9,896 nucleotides of DNA from Pseudomonadota bacterium (GCA_021797365.1 JAJZZU010000070.1:1-9896), one strand, 5' to 3'. Counted from the stretch's first letter, positions 1 to 6,336 are shown. Numbers and translations are program-made. Notes: generated by a model not told the origin, from the letters alone.

Positions 1-898
1 TCGTCAAGACCTCGCAGGCCACCGCCCGCCCCTGCCCATCAGCCCGCGGTAGCAGGCGCTGACTTACCACGGCCCGCAGATTCTGGGCGACCTTCACGCG
101 CACCCCGGCCTGGGCCTCGGCGGGAAACGCCGTGATGAGGCGATTGACGGCCTCGGCGGCCGCCGGGGCATGGGCCGTGGCGAGCACGAAATGGCCGGTC
201 TCCGCCGCCTGGAGGGCGGTCTCTATGGTCTCGATATCGCGCATCTCCCCGAGCAGGATCACGTCCGGGTCCTCACGGAGCGCGGCGCGCATGGCCTCGT
301 GGAAGGTCGGGGCATCGACCCCGATCTCGCGCTGGGTGATGAGCGATTTCTGTTCGGCGAACAAGAATTCGATAGGGTCTTCGATCGTCAGCACATGCTT
401 GGTCTGGGTCAGATTGACCTCGTTGACGAGCGCGGCCAGTGTCGTGGTCTTGCCGGAACCGCTGGCCCCGGTGACCAGTACGAGGCCGCGCTCCAGCTGC
501 GTCAACTTCGCGACCATCTCCGGCAAGCCGAGGCTCGTAAGCGGCGGCACCACGCTGTGGATGACACGCAACACTAGGGCGACAGTACCGCGTTGCCGAA
601 ATATGTTGGCACGTACTCGCCCTATCCCCTTGAATCCGCGGGACAGATCGACCTGATGCTCGCGCGCGAAGACGGCCCGTTGCCGGGTGTCCATCATGGC
701 CTCACCGATCTCCGCGACACGCTCCACCGTCAACCGTGGCCGGTCGTCAAGCGCGCGCAACACACCGTCGACGCGCAATATCGGATGATTGCGGGCACGC
801 AGATGCACGTCCGAGGCCCCGTAGCGGGTAGCCTCGACCAAGACTTGGCTTAACCACTCGAGCGGCTCGCTCGGCGTGGCGGCAACCGGGTTCTCCAT
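1..898 (-). CDS. PilT-family type IV pilus retraction ATPase, C-terminus outside window
   Basis: The visible 299 codons encode a PilT/PilU-type secretion ATPase, the cytoplasmic hexameric motor that depolymerises type IV pili and powers twitching motility. An N-terminal PAS-like part holds GASDVHL (about 27-33) and an arginine-rich GIGRVRANIF stretch (91-100). It is followed by Walker A GASGSGKT (144-151), the Asp box TIEDPIE (171-177), Walker B LLGEMRD (215-221, Glu218) and a His box with His236 and His243. The ALREDPD and AAETGH segments are closer to PilT than to PilU, but the paralogue cannot be fixed because the C-terminal AIRNLI-like region lies beyond the edge. The ATG at 898 is preceded by GAGGT about six bases upstream. 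The His box reads ATAHAP where PilT usually has GTLHT, so this may be a divergent PilT-like paralogue. It has no coding neighbour in the same direction immediately upstream. Confidence 0.95.
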   Translation of the reverse strand, partial: MENPVAATPSEPLEWLSQVLVEATRYGASDVHLRARNHPILRVDGVLRALDDRPRLTVERVAEIGEAMMDTRQRAVFAREHQVDLSRGFKGIGRVRANIFRQRGTVALVLRVIHSVVPPLTSLGLPEMVAKLTQLERGLVLVTGASGSGKTTTLAALVNEVNLTQTKHVLTIEDPIEFLFAEQKSLITQREIGVDAPTFHEAMRAALREDPDVILLGEMRDIETIETALQAAETGHFVLATAHAPAAAEAVNRLITAFPAEAQAGVRVKVAQNLRAVVSQRLLPRADGQGRAVACEVLT

Positions 899-908
899 AT
901 AGCACCTC

Positions 909-914
909 ATTGTA
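909..914 (-). promoter_or_regulatory. Possible -10 box (TACAAT) upstream of the pilT-like gene
   Basis: On the minus strand TACAAT lies 10 bases before the ATG at 898, with TTGCAT 15 bases further upstream as a possible -35. The hexamers are good, but transcription would then start at or almost at the ATG and leave out the Shine-Dalgarno site. It may therefore be a chance match, or the true promoter may lie elsewhere. Confidence 0.25.
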
Positions 915-952
915 GCAGGGGTGCAGGAAATGCAAGCGGATGAGACGGTTGC

Positions 953-1081
953 GACCGGCCCGTCCACCATCAAGACCCGTTCGACCGCATCCTTGTCGCG
1001 CAGGCGCTGCTCGAACCCATGCGGCTCATAACCCACAATCCGCTCGTCGCGCGCTACAGCGACACCATCATAAGCATCTGA
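953..1081 (+). pseudogene. C-terminal remnant of a PIN-domain (VapC-type) toxin
   Basis: This frame encodes 42 residues and a TGA stop. It contains HHQDPFDRILVAQALLE followed by LITHNPLVARYSD, the classic C-terminal half of a PIN-domain toxin. In the family the Asp of DPFDR and a later Asp near THD/TAD carry metal-binding residues. Here the second site reads THN, so that acid appears lost. An in-frame TGA stands just upstream (941-943), there is no start codon ahead of the motif, and the N-terminal half with its first catalytic Asp is absent, so this is a broken fragment. It lies in the opposite orientation to the two intact toxin-antitoxin pairs, 240 bases from the mazF stop. I am fairly sure of the family and sure that it is truncated. 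Confidence 0.75.
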
Positions 1082-1322
1082 CCGCGCGATTGCGTAACCA
1101 ACACCCAGGCATTATGAACCGGACCTCATCCCTGGAACAAAATCTCGCGATGCTCAAGTAAATTATCTTCCGGGTTGATCAAGCGGCGAGATTCCCGGAC
1201 ACCAGTTGACACACGCTGCCCTGCCAACGCCCTGACCCTCCTTATGCTGATGGTAACGCTACGGGCCTTCAGAGCGTCCGGCGGGAAGGGCTGCGGGGAT
1301 GGAATTTCAGCGAACGGGCAAG
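1082..1322. other. Intergenic stretch without a supported gene
   Basis: Between the PIN remnant and the mazF stop I see no convincing gene. Short open frames exist (for example ATG at 1113 giving a 16-residue peptide, and a frame through 1175-1429), but they have no recognisable motif or good ribosome site. A weak hairpin (CGGG/CCCG, about 1316-1330) at the mazF 3' end has no T tract, so I do not call a terminator. Confidence 0.5.
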
Positions 1323-1658
1323 CTACCCGCCGATCAGCGCCATGGCTTTGGCCCGAGCCTCGGCCAACTCGGCTGGAGAGACCCGGCCCTTGCGGTTGGC
1401 CTTGCGCGCAACCCAGTCGAGGCTTTTGACTTGGTCGGCCAAGGCCACGCTCGGGCGAGCGCCGGCAATCATCACCTCGAACGGATAGCCTTTGATCTGC
1501 GCCGTCATGGGGCAGCAGACCATCAATCCCGTCTTGCCGTTGTAGGTCGCCGGGCTGAGGACAAGCGCGGGCCGCCGGCCGGCCTGCTCATGACCGGCTT
1601 GCGGATCGAAGTGTAACCGCACCACCTCACCGGCCTCGGGCACGTAACGGCGCGCCAT
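1323..1658 (-). CDS. mazF: MazF-family mRNA interferase toxin
   Basis: A 111-residue toxin that matches the Escherichia coli MazF pattern almost along its whole length: RYVP at the N-terminus, FDP (17-19), EQAGRRPALVLSP (24-36), KTGLMVCCPMT (42-52), KGYPFEV (56-62) and ALADQVKSLDW. Arg29 and Thr52, positions tied to catalysis in E. coli MazF, are both kept at the same numbers, so it should be an active sequence-specific endoribonuclease that cuts mRNA when the antitoxin is degraded. I chose the ATG at 1658 because it gives the family N-terminus. A GTG one codon upstream (1661) is an alternative. The ATG shares one base with the antitoxin stop (TGATG), so translation is probably coupled. Length is normal for the family and no damage is visible. 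Confidence 0.95.
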   Translation of the reverse strand: MARRYVPEAGEVVRLHFDPQAGHEQAGRRPALVLSPATYNGKTGLMVCCPMTAQIKGYPFEVMIAGARPSVALADQVKSLDWVARKANRKGRVSPAELAEARAKAMALIGG

Positions 1659-1912
1659 CACAACATCTCTTTGCCAACCACCTCACCAAAGCCCACTTCG
1701 CCATGTAAATTATCGGGCTTTATACCATTCAGTAATTGCCCGAGATCGTAGCTGCCCATACGCACAGGCTCTATGATGACCCGCCCCCCGTCTTCCCGTA
1801 TATCGACGGTATCATCCAATTGCAGGCTCGCAGCCTCCATAATGGCCGTCGGAATGCGCACGGAGGCACTGTTACCCCATTTCTTCACGATGGTCCGCAT
1901 GGTGGTACCCAT
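1658..1912 (-). CDS. mazE: MazE-family antitoxin
   Basis: An 84-residue antitoxin with an N-terminal AbrB/SpoVT swapped-hairpin DNA-binding domain: VKKWGNSASVRIP (about 8-20), then LDDTVDI and GGRVIIEPVR. A C-terminal toxin-binding tail follows, with LGQLLNGIKPDNLH and GFGEV, which parallels the E. coli MazE tail (TPENLHENIDWGE). It should bind and neutralise the MazF encoded immediately downstream, and repress its own promoter with it. The start at 1912 is preceded by GAAG with five bases spacing and fits the predicted promoter. The in-frame ATG at 1900 would give an N-terminus closer to E. coli MazE and is a real alternative. The open frame runs further upstream to 2014, but that part overlaps the promoter and is not family-like. 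Confidence 0.93.
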   Translation of the reverse strand: MGTTMRTIVKKWGNSASVRIPTAIMEAASLQLDDTVDIREDGGRVIIEPVRMGSYDLGQLLNGIKPDNLHGEVGFGEVVGKEML

Positions 1913-1913
1913 T

Positions 1914-1960
1914 GTATCTTCAATGTCGATACTATACCGAAGTGCACACCAGAATGACAA
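1914..1960 (-). promoter_or_regulatory. mazEF promoter with candidate operator
   Basis: On the minus strand, -35 TTGTCA (1955-1960) and -10 TATAGT (1931-1936) are 18 bases apart, each one base from consensus. A start about seven bases past the -10 gives a leader of roughly 12 bases that still contains the GAAG ribosome site for the ATG at 1912. An inverted repeat GTATC-N9-GATAC (1914-1918 and 1928-1932) overlaps the -10 and the initiation site, where an autorepressing MazE or MazEF complex would be expected to bind. The promoter is well supported by sequence; the operator is inference. Confidence 0.65.
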
Positions 1961-1967
1961 CGACGGT

Positions 1968-2131
1968 TCAGCGCGGGTCGTACCAGGCCCCGCGACCACG
2001 GCCGCGCTGATCAAGCGTGCCGCGTTCTACCAGCGCCCGGAATGCTGCTCGAGTGTGTTGCGGCGGGCGCCGGTCAGTTTGATGGCCGCACCGATAGTCA
2101 CGCAACCCTGCTCGCGGGCAAACTCGACGAT
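1968..2131 (-). pseudogene. Frameshifted C-terminal winged-helix remnant
   Basis: The first part reads IVEFAREQGCVTIGAAIKLT then GARRNTLEQH. The reading then shifts by one base near 2050-2056 and continues as FRALVERGTLDQRGRGRG then AWYDPR and a TGA at 1968-1970. Joined, these form one smooth winged-helix domain (helix-turn-helix GAAIKLTGARRNTLEQ, then a basic wing and an aromatic end). It resembles the C-terminal domain often found on Fic-type or AlbA_2/RecG-like ATP-binding proteins. A TAA stands in frame immediately upstream, so the N-terminal part is missing and the fragment is dead. The family assignment is from memory of domain pattern and is tentative; the frameshift itself is visible. 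It abuts the mazEF promoter. Confidence 0.55.
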
Positions 2132-2386
2132 TTATGAACGGCTCCCGCCACGCCTAGACGGCTATACGAATCCCGCTGAGCCGACGGCCGGCACGCACGC
2201 GCGCCAGCGTTGACTCTCAACGGCTTTTTGACCATCGCCCACGGACAGCTTTGCAAGAGCCCTGTGGTCCGGGTCGGGAGTTCGATCACCGCGCCACCAG
2301 CACTGGCAACCTTGCCGACGCCAATGACTCATAAAATGTCCTGGGGCCCGGCGCAGACGCTTTTCCCAAAGGTCCGCCGAAAGGCT
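2132..2386. other. Non-coding or decayed stretch
   Basis: No open frame here looks coding on either strand. One short string at 2273-2299 (GGGAGTTCGATC followed by a GCGCCACCA end) resembles the T-loop and CCA end of a tRNA, but the 3' T-stem strand and the rest of a cloverleaf are missing. I do not annotate a tRNA. Confidence 0.5.
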
Positions 2387-2600
2387 TTATAGCGCAATGG
2401 CCCGGCCATGACGGTGTCGCCCCATGGTCACCAGCCGGTTGGCCGGCATGCCGTGCTCCGTGCGGCGGTAGGCCACAAACCTGCGATGCCATTCCTTGAG
2501 GCGGGCGCGCAGCTGCTGGTAGCCTTGGGTCTGGACCCAGCGCAGGCGCTGGCCAGGGCCGGTTTCTTGACATCGGTGCAAAGGGAGGCGCCCTGTTCTT
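2387..2600 (-). pseudogene. Possible C-terminal fragment of an unidentified protein
   Basis: The frame ending at TAA 2387-2389 encodes a basic, helical-looking tail with segments such as LRWVQTQGYQQLRARLKEW and HGMPANRLVTMGRHRHG. Third codon positions are strongly G or C (well over three quarters by eye), more so than in the opposite-strand frame over the same bases, which supports this strand as once coding. There is no convincing start: the nearest ATGs lie in or just before the 3' end of the PIN toxin gene and lack a ribosome site. I do not recognise the family. It may be the end of a transposase or another mobile gene, or a chance frame in GC-rich DNA. Confidence 0.3.
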
Positions 2601-2625
2601 GACCCCCGGGGCGCAACGCCTTCGA

Positions 2626-3051
2626 TTATCGAGAAGCCTCCCACGGGTTCAGAAGCGGCACACCGGTGGCCTCGAAGTCGACAAGATTACGGGTCACGAT
2701 CGTCATGCCATGGGTCAGTGCGGTCGCCGCGATCAAGGCGTCGCGCTCAGCGCATGGGTCGGGTATGTGCAGGCGCGCGCACCATTGCGCAACCGCCGTA
2801 TCAACCGGAAGAATCCGGCCATTGAATTCTGGCAAAACACGCGTATCAAGCCATGCGCGCATGACCGCGCCTTGTCGAGGGTCTTTGCGTTCAAGTTGCA
2901 AAATACCGATTTCCAGCTCAAGGATGGTGATGGCCGATAGGTACAGGCGGCCTGCGTCGACACTGTCCGCCCACCGTTCCACATGGGGGTCGGCCTTTCC
3001 GGAGCGGATCTTGCGTAGCTCGGACACCACGTTGGTGTCGAGGACAAACAT
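2626..3051 (-). CDS. FitB/VapC-type PIN-domain ribonuclease toxin
   Basis: A complete 141-residue PIN-domain toxin, closest in pattern to Neisseria FitB: FVLDTNVVSELR at the N-terminus, LYLSAITILELEIGI (36-50), LPEFNGRILPVD (73-84), ERDALIAATALTHGMTIVTRN (102-122) and a terminal LLNPWE. The four acidic residues expected to hold the metal ion are present (Asp5, Glu45, Asp104, Asp125), so the nuclease should be functional. In this family the toxin cleaves RNA, often tRNA or rRNA, and is held inactive by the partner antitoxin. The ATG at 3051 shares one base with the antitoxin stop (TGATG), which indicates a coupled two-gene operon. Family is confident; cellular target is not known. Confidence 0.93.
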   Translation of the reverse strand: MFVLDTNVVSELRKIRSGKADPHVERWADSVDAGRLYLSAITILELEIGILQLERKDPRQGAVMRAWLDTRVLPEFNGRILPVDTAVAQWCARLHIPDPCAERDALIAATALTHGMTIVTRNLVDFEATGVPLLNPWEASR

Positions 3052-3305
3052 CAGGAAAAATCAGCCGGCCGGATGCCGATGCGGGCGCGGGGCGGATCAA
3101 ACTCAATATCGGCGAGACCGGGCGTCGCCAATGCGTCGGCGATCTTACGACACCCACTCGTGATGCGCTGATAGTCCTCGATGCTGAGTAACACGTGGGC
3201 GGGCTTGCCCCGGTCAGTAATGAAGACCGGCCCCTCTAAGGCCGCTTTCTTGGCGCGGCTGGTGTCCTGATTGAACTCCCGACTGGAAACGGTGGTAATC
3301 GCCAT
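3051..3305 (-). CDS. Phd/YefM-family antitoxin
   Basis: An 84-residue antitoxin beginning MAITTVSSREFNQDTSRAKK, the typical Phd/YefM N-terminal DNA-binding fold. GPVFITDRGKPAHVLLSIEDYQRI follows, also a family hallmark. The C-terminal tail (about 55-84, with IEFDPPRARIGIRPADF) matches the toxin-binding tails of antitoxins paired with PIN toxins. The start at 3305 follows AGGAGG with seven bases spacing; an upstream in-frame ATG at 3332 lacks such a site. It is the first gene of the pair with the PIN toxin and should both neutralise it and repress the operon, probably through the palindrome at 3340-3359. Confidence 0.93.
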   Translation of the reverse strand: MAITTVSSREFNQDTSRAKKAALEGPVFITDRGKPAHVLLSIEDYQRITSGCRKIADALATPGLADIEFDPPRARIGIRPADFS

Positions 3306-3339
3306 GGGCGGCCCTCCTGTTTGCCTAGACACATCACTT

Positions 3340-3376
3340 ATGTATAAACGTTACTACATCTCTCTCATTTCGTCAA
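3340..3376 (-). promoter_or_regulatory. Candidate operator and promoter of the Phd/PIN toxin operon
   Basis: Bases 3340-3359 form a 20-base palindrome (ATGTA-10-TACAT with an AACGTT centre), matching its own reverse complement at 16 of 20 positions. It sits about 35 bases before the antitoxin ATG. Phd and YefM proteins bind palindromes of this general kind, YefM preferring TGTACA-like cores. TTGACG (3371-3376, minus strand) is a plausible -35. The -10 is less clear: TAACGT at 17 bases spacing, or TATACA at 24. The AT-rich base content stands out from its GC-rich surroundings. Confidence 0.5.
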
Positions 3377-3552
3377 TAGGGCCGATTTTTGGCTCCCGTC
3401 ACGGCTCAGGGAACGGCCTGGAAGCCGCCACGGCGCAATTTGTGCGGGGACATAGAATGAGCGAGGGGCGGACATCGCCAGTCCTTGCTACCATGGAACA
3501 GGTCTGCCGGCATGCGCGGGGGCACGGCGAATCCCGCCTCATAGGCGAGAAA
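3377..3552. other. Intergenic gap, no gene seen
   Basis: This stretch separates the reductase stop from the toxin-antitoxin promoter. Just past the reductase stop there is a small hairpin on the minus strand (CGCCT-ATG-AGGCG, about 3536-3548) without a T tract, so an intrinsic terminator is not supported. Confidence 0.4.
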
Positions 3553-4710
3553 TCAATGCTCCGCGCGATGGTAGAGTGCCATATAGGCGGAATGGCTCAA
3601 GAGCGGCGTACGCGCGACTGCCAACACGTCCTCGAGATGTGCAGGGGTGCTAAGACCCACGAGGGTCGTGCCAAGCCCCGGCGTCGAGCGGTTGAATTGC
3701 AGGGCGCGCCGGGCATCATTGGCAAGGCCGGGCATGGCCTGCACGAGGATGTCGACCGACTGCCGGGCGAGATGCCCTTTGAACAACCCATGACTTGCCA
3801 CGGTATAGAGGTTGAGCGCCAAGGCCGCTTGCAGGGTCGAGGCCTCGCCCCCCTCGCCAGTGATCTGGTTGAAGCGCGCGAAACCCTCCAGCATGACGGC
3901 GTTGAATGGCAATTCGATCACCGCGAAGTGATGGTCGCGCTCCGACCCCGTCACGGCCTTTGCCGCCTTCCCGGCGAGCGCCATGAGCGAGGCCAGCGAC
4001 AGGAACGAGGCATCGTCGGTGGCCACGCGAAACGCCTGAAAGCTCGACACCCCGTAGTGGGCGATGGCGCGATCGCGTACCGCCTCCTCAAGCGTCACGA
4101 ACACCGTGGCGAGCTTATCGATCAAGGCCGCCTTGCCCGACACCGGGATGTGCACCTCCGGCTGATCCACGAGAAACGCATCCAGGGTCTCGACCCCCAG
4201 GGCCACGCGACTCTGTTCGATCTGGGCACGGATATGACCGGGACTCAAGACGTGCGCCCCGGCACAATCCTCACGCCGACCAAGCCCCTTGGCGATGATC
4301 TCGGCCTCTATATAGGCCTTGGGATCGGCCGGCGTTTCTCCGGGAAAGGTCACGAATCCGCCCTTGGACATGAGCCACAGGGCCTCGCGCTTCACGCCAT
4401 CGTCCCATGCCCGACGCAGACCCGCGGCGATGGCCGCAAGCGACCGACCATAACGATAATGGGCGGCGGTGTCGATGACATTCAGACCACTCACGAGCCC
4501 CTTGTGAACGATATCCGCGATCGCCCGATCGGTGGCATCGTCGGCGGCCCCCGGAAAGGTCCCGAGGCCGATGGCGCTCAGCTTCACGCGCCCCTGAAAA
4601 TCGCTGTAGTGGCCGGGATCGAGATCGCGGACCTGGCTGTAGGCGCGCGTCGCCTCCGCGGTTGCGATCCCGGGGATGAGGCGCGCGGCGCGCCGGCCTA
4701 AGAGGCCCAT
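3553..4710 (-). CDS. Aldo/keto reductase-like protein with altered active site
   Basis: A 385-residue member of the aldo/keto reductase superfamily, which normally reduces carbonyls with NADPH on a TIM barrel. Visible hallmarks are SAIGLGTFPG (45-54), the NVIDTAAHYRYGRS motif (77-90) with Asp80 and Tyr85, and the SKGGF lysine (Lys116). The strand that usually ends LHNPE or LH.P reads AFLVDQPE, placing Asp182 where the fourth tetrad residue, a histidine, is expected. The cofactor-binding end STPGLGTTLVGLSTPAHLEDVL is well kept. The protein is longer than the usual 300-340 residues, with about 40 extra N-terminal residues. The start overlaps the hydrolase gene end by 13 bases and has GAGGC before it, indicating translational coupling. 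It could be a reductase with changed chemistry or a non-catalytic NADPH-binding protein. Confidence 0.88.
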   Translation of the reverse strand: MGLLGRRAARLIPGIATAEATRAYSQVRDLDPGHYSDFQGRVKLSAIGLGTFPGAADDATDRAIADIVHKGLVSGLNVIDTAAHYRYGRSLAAIAAGLRRAWDDGVKREALWLMSKGGFVTFPGETPADPKAYIEAEIIAKGLGRREDCAGAHVLSPGHIRAQIEQSRVALGVETLDAFLVDQPEVHIPVSGKAALIDKLATVFVTLEEAVRDRAIAHYGVSSFQAFRVATDDASFLSLASLMALAGKAAKAVTGSERDHHFAVIELPFNAVMLEGFARFNQITGEGGEASTLQAALALNLYTVASHGLFKGHLARQSVDILVQAMPGLANDARRALQFNRSTPGLGTTLVGLSTPAHLEDVLAVARTPLLSHSAYMALYHRAEH

Positions 4711-5873
4711 AGACGCCTCTTCAGGGCCGGGTGACTGGACAGCGCGGCGATGAGTTCGTGAATCACCGGGCGTACCGGCCGCTCCTCGCCGTATTCCAGG
4801 CGGTTGCGAAACAGGTTCTCATAATACGGCTCGTCTTCGTCCTCATCCCAGCCGACGGCCCGCAACGCCTGGCAGGCGGCCTCCGGGAGCGCCTCCGGAA
4901 GCGCGCGTCCCGACAGCAGCCCCCACACCCCGGTCCAGGCCCGTGCCAACAGCAATGGGTGATAACCCCCGCCCCCGGTGGCGAGTACCGGCAATCCGGT
5001 GGCCACCACCCGCGCGACGATGTCCAGAAAGCCGGCGGTCGACAACCGGAACCGGCCCAAGGGATCCCCGAACAGCGCATCGGTTCCGGTCTGCAAGACG
5101 ATGGCGTCCGGCTGGAAGCGCTCCACGACCGGTTGCCATATGCCCGCGAAGACCTCGCGGTATTCCCGGTCATGTGTCTCGCGGGGCAGCGGGCAATTGA
5201 GGGCAAGGCCCAAGGCCTTGGGTCCCCCCTGGTCGTGGAGATGCCCGCCCTTGAAGGGATAGGCATAGCTGGTATCCATGTGCAGGGACACCGTCATGAC
5301 CGAGGCGTCATCCCAGAAGGTCTGCTCCACCCCGTCGCCATGATGGGCGTCGATATCGAGATACAAAACCCGCAGGCCCTCGGCGCGCAGCCTTAAGATT
5401 GCAAGCACGACGTCATTGAAATAACAAAAGCCGCGCGCCGCGTCCGGAACCGCGTGGTGCATGCCCCCGGCCGGACTGAAGGCGTGGCATCCCGCCAGCA
5501 CCGCCTCGGCGGCCTGCAGGCTTCCGCCGGTGGCCAGCGCCGGCGTGTAAAACACGCCCGGAAAGTAAGGGTTTTCGATGGTCCCCAATTCGTGGCGAGC
5601 GCGATCCTCAGGGCGCACCCTCCCAAAGGCCTCGGCGCGCTTCAAGGCATTCACATAGTCGCGGGTATGAAAGCGGGTCAACTCGCCCACGCTCGCCGGG
5701 CGCGAGCGCACGAACTCGGAGGGCTCGAGCGCCTCATAGGCGGTGATCACATCGTAGGTCAGAGATACGCGCGGGATGGCGAGCGGATGGTTATGACCGT
5801 AGCTCGGACGGCGGTAATGGGGGCCACCCACGAATACCGCGCGGCGCATGGTCCCCATCTCCATCCCGGTCAT
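4698..5873 (-). CDS. Histone deacetylase-like zinc amidohydrolase (AcuC superfamily)
   Basis: A 391-residue class I histone-deacetylase-fold enzyme; bacterial relatives remove acetyl groups from protein lysines (AcuC) or from acetylpolyamines. The active site is complete: SPAGGMHHA with paired His139 and His140, DIDAHHGDGVE giving zinc ligands Asp175 and His177, QTGTDALFGDPLG giving the third ligand Asp265, and GGGGYH with catalytic Tyr304. Length suits the AcuC group. The ATG at 5873 overlaps the upstream gene's stop by four bases (ATGA), and the 3' end overlaps the reductase start, so it is the middle gene of a coupled operon. In-frame ATGs at 5864, 5858 and 5849 are alternatives. The substrate is unknown: no acetyl-CoA synthetase or polyamine gene lies next to it here. 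Confidence 0.93.
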   Translation of the reverse strand: MTGMEMGTMRRAVFVGGPHYRRPSYGHNHPLAIPRVSLTYDVITAYEALEPSEFVRSRPASVGELTRFHTRDYVNALKRAEAFGRVRPEDRARHELGTIENPYFPGVFYTPALATGGSLQAAEAVLAGCHAFSPAGGMHHAVPDAARGFCYFNDVVLAILRLRAEGLRVLYLDIDAHHGDGVEQTFWDDASVMTVSLHMDTSYAYPFKGGHLHDQGGPKALGLALNCPLPRETHDREYREVFAGIWQPVVERFQPDAIVLQTGTDALFGDPLGRFRLSTAGFLDIVARVVATGLPVLATGGGGYHPLLLARAWTGVWGLLSGRALPEALPEAACQALRAVGWDEDEDEPYYENLFRNRLEYGEERPVRPVIHELIAALSSHPALKRRLWAS

Positions 5874-6283
5874 GCCTCTTCGAGCCCGTATTCCTTGATG
5901 GCGCGCGTGCGCATATAGAGATAAATGTGCCGAAGGGTGCGCACCGTCATCGCCAGCGGGTGGGGCGGCAACGCATCCTCGCGCCCGCCGGCCAGACAGT
6001 TGCGGTAATACACGAGCTCGCGCAGGTTGTCGCGCACGGCGTTCAGCGATGGGTCCCCCTTGACGAAGACCTTGAAGATCTCGAGGGGATCGGCCTGCTC
6101 ATCCAGGCCCGCAACCGGATGACCGGCGGTCTGCGCAAACACGAGCATCAGGCGATTGACGAGACAGAGCGCCCGCTCCACGGCAGGCGCAAGCTCCAGG
6201 CGCCCCTCGCGCAGGGCCCCCTCCAGGACGCCGATCTCACCATCCACTTCGCGCATCGTGGTCTCAAGTGCCGAGACTGTCAT
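5870..6283 (-). CDS. Unrecognised 137-residue helical protein, first gene of the hydrolase operon
   Basis: I do not recognise a family. The sequence looks soluble and mostly helical, with acidic N-terminal helices, a central LVNRLMLVFAQTAGHP hydrophobic helix, LRELVYYRNCLAGG, and a tyrosine-rich LRHIYLYMRTRAIKEYG end. There is no signal peptide or long membrane segment. GGAGG lies 11 bases before the ATG at 6283, a slightly long spacing. Its stop overlaps the start of the deacetylase-like gene by four bases, so the two are probably made together and may act together, perhaps as an accessory or regulatory subunit; that is inference from gene order only. Confidence 0.8.
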   Translation of the reverse strand: MTVSALETTMREVDGEIGVLEGALREGRLELAPAVERALCLVNRLMLVFAQTAGHPVAGLDEQADPLEIFKVFVKGDPSLNAVRDNLRELVYYRNCLAGGREDALPPHPLAMTVRTLRHIYLYMRTRAIKEYGLEEA

Positions 6284-6336
6284 GCCGCGCTAGACCTCCC
6301 GTCTCACATTCCGTAGAATCCGCCCATCTTATCACA

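Noticed and set aside
132..656. Plus-strand open frames over the pilT-like gene
   Set aside because: The minus strand carries an unambiguous ATPase with Walker A, Walker B, Asp and His boxes across the same bases.
940..1161. Plus-strand 73-residue open frame
   Set aside because: It reads the PIN-toxin remnant in the wrong frame, giving an Arg/His/Pro-rich peptide without a family pattern; the adjacent frame carries the real motif.
1913..2014. N-terminal extension of MazE up to 2014
   Set aside because: The added residues do not match MazE, and the region holds a near-consensus promoter and part of the winged-helix remnant.
2408..2602. Plus-strand 64-residue open frame
   Set aside because: Third-position G/C is lower than in the opposite frame, and there is no motif or ribosome site; probably antisense to the fragment at 2387-2600.
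3271..4701. Long 476-residue open frame on the plus strand, antisense to the reductase
   Set aside because: Its translation has no recognisable motif and is rich in Arg, Gly and His. The minus strand encodes a clear aldo/keto reductase with ribosome site and operon overlap, so this is a GC-rich shadow frame.
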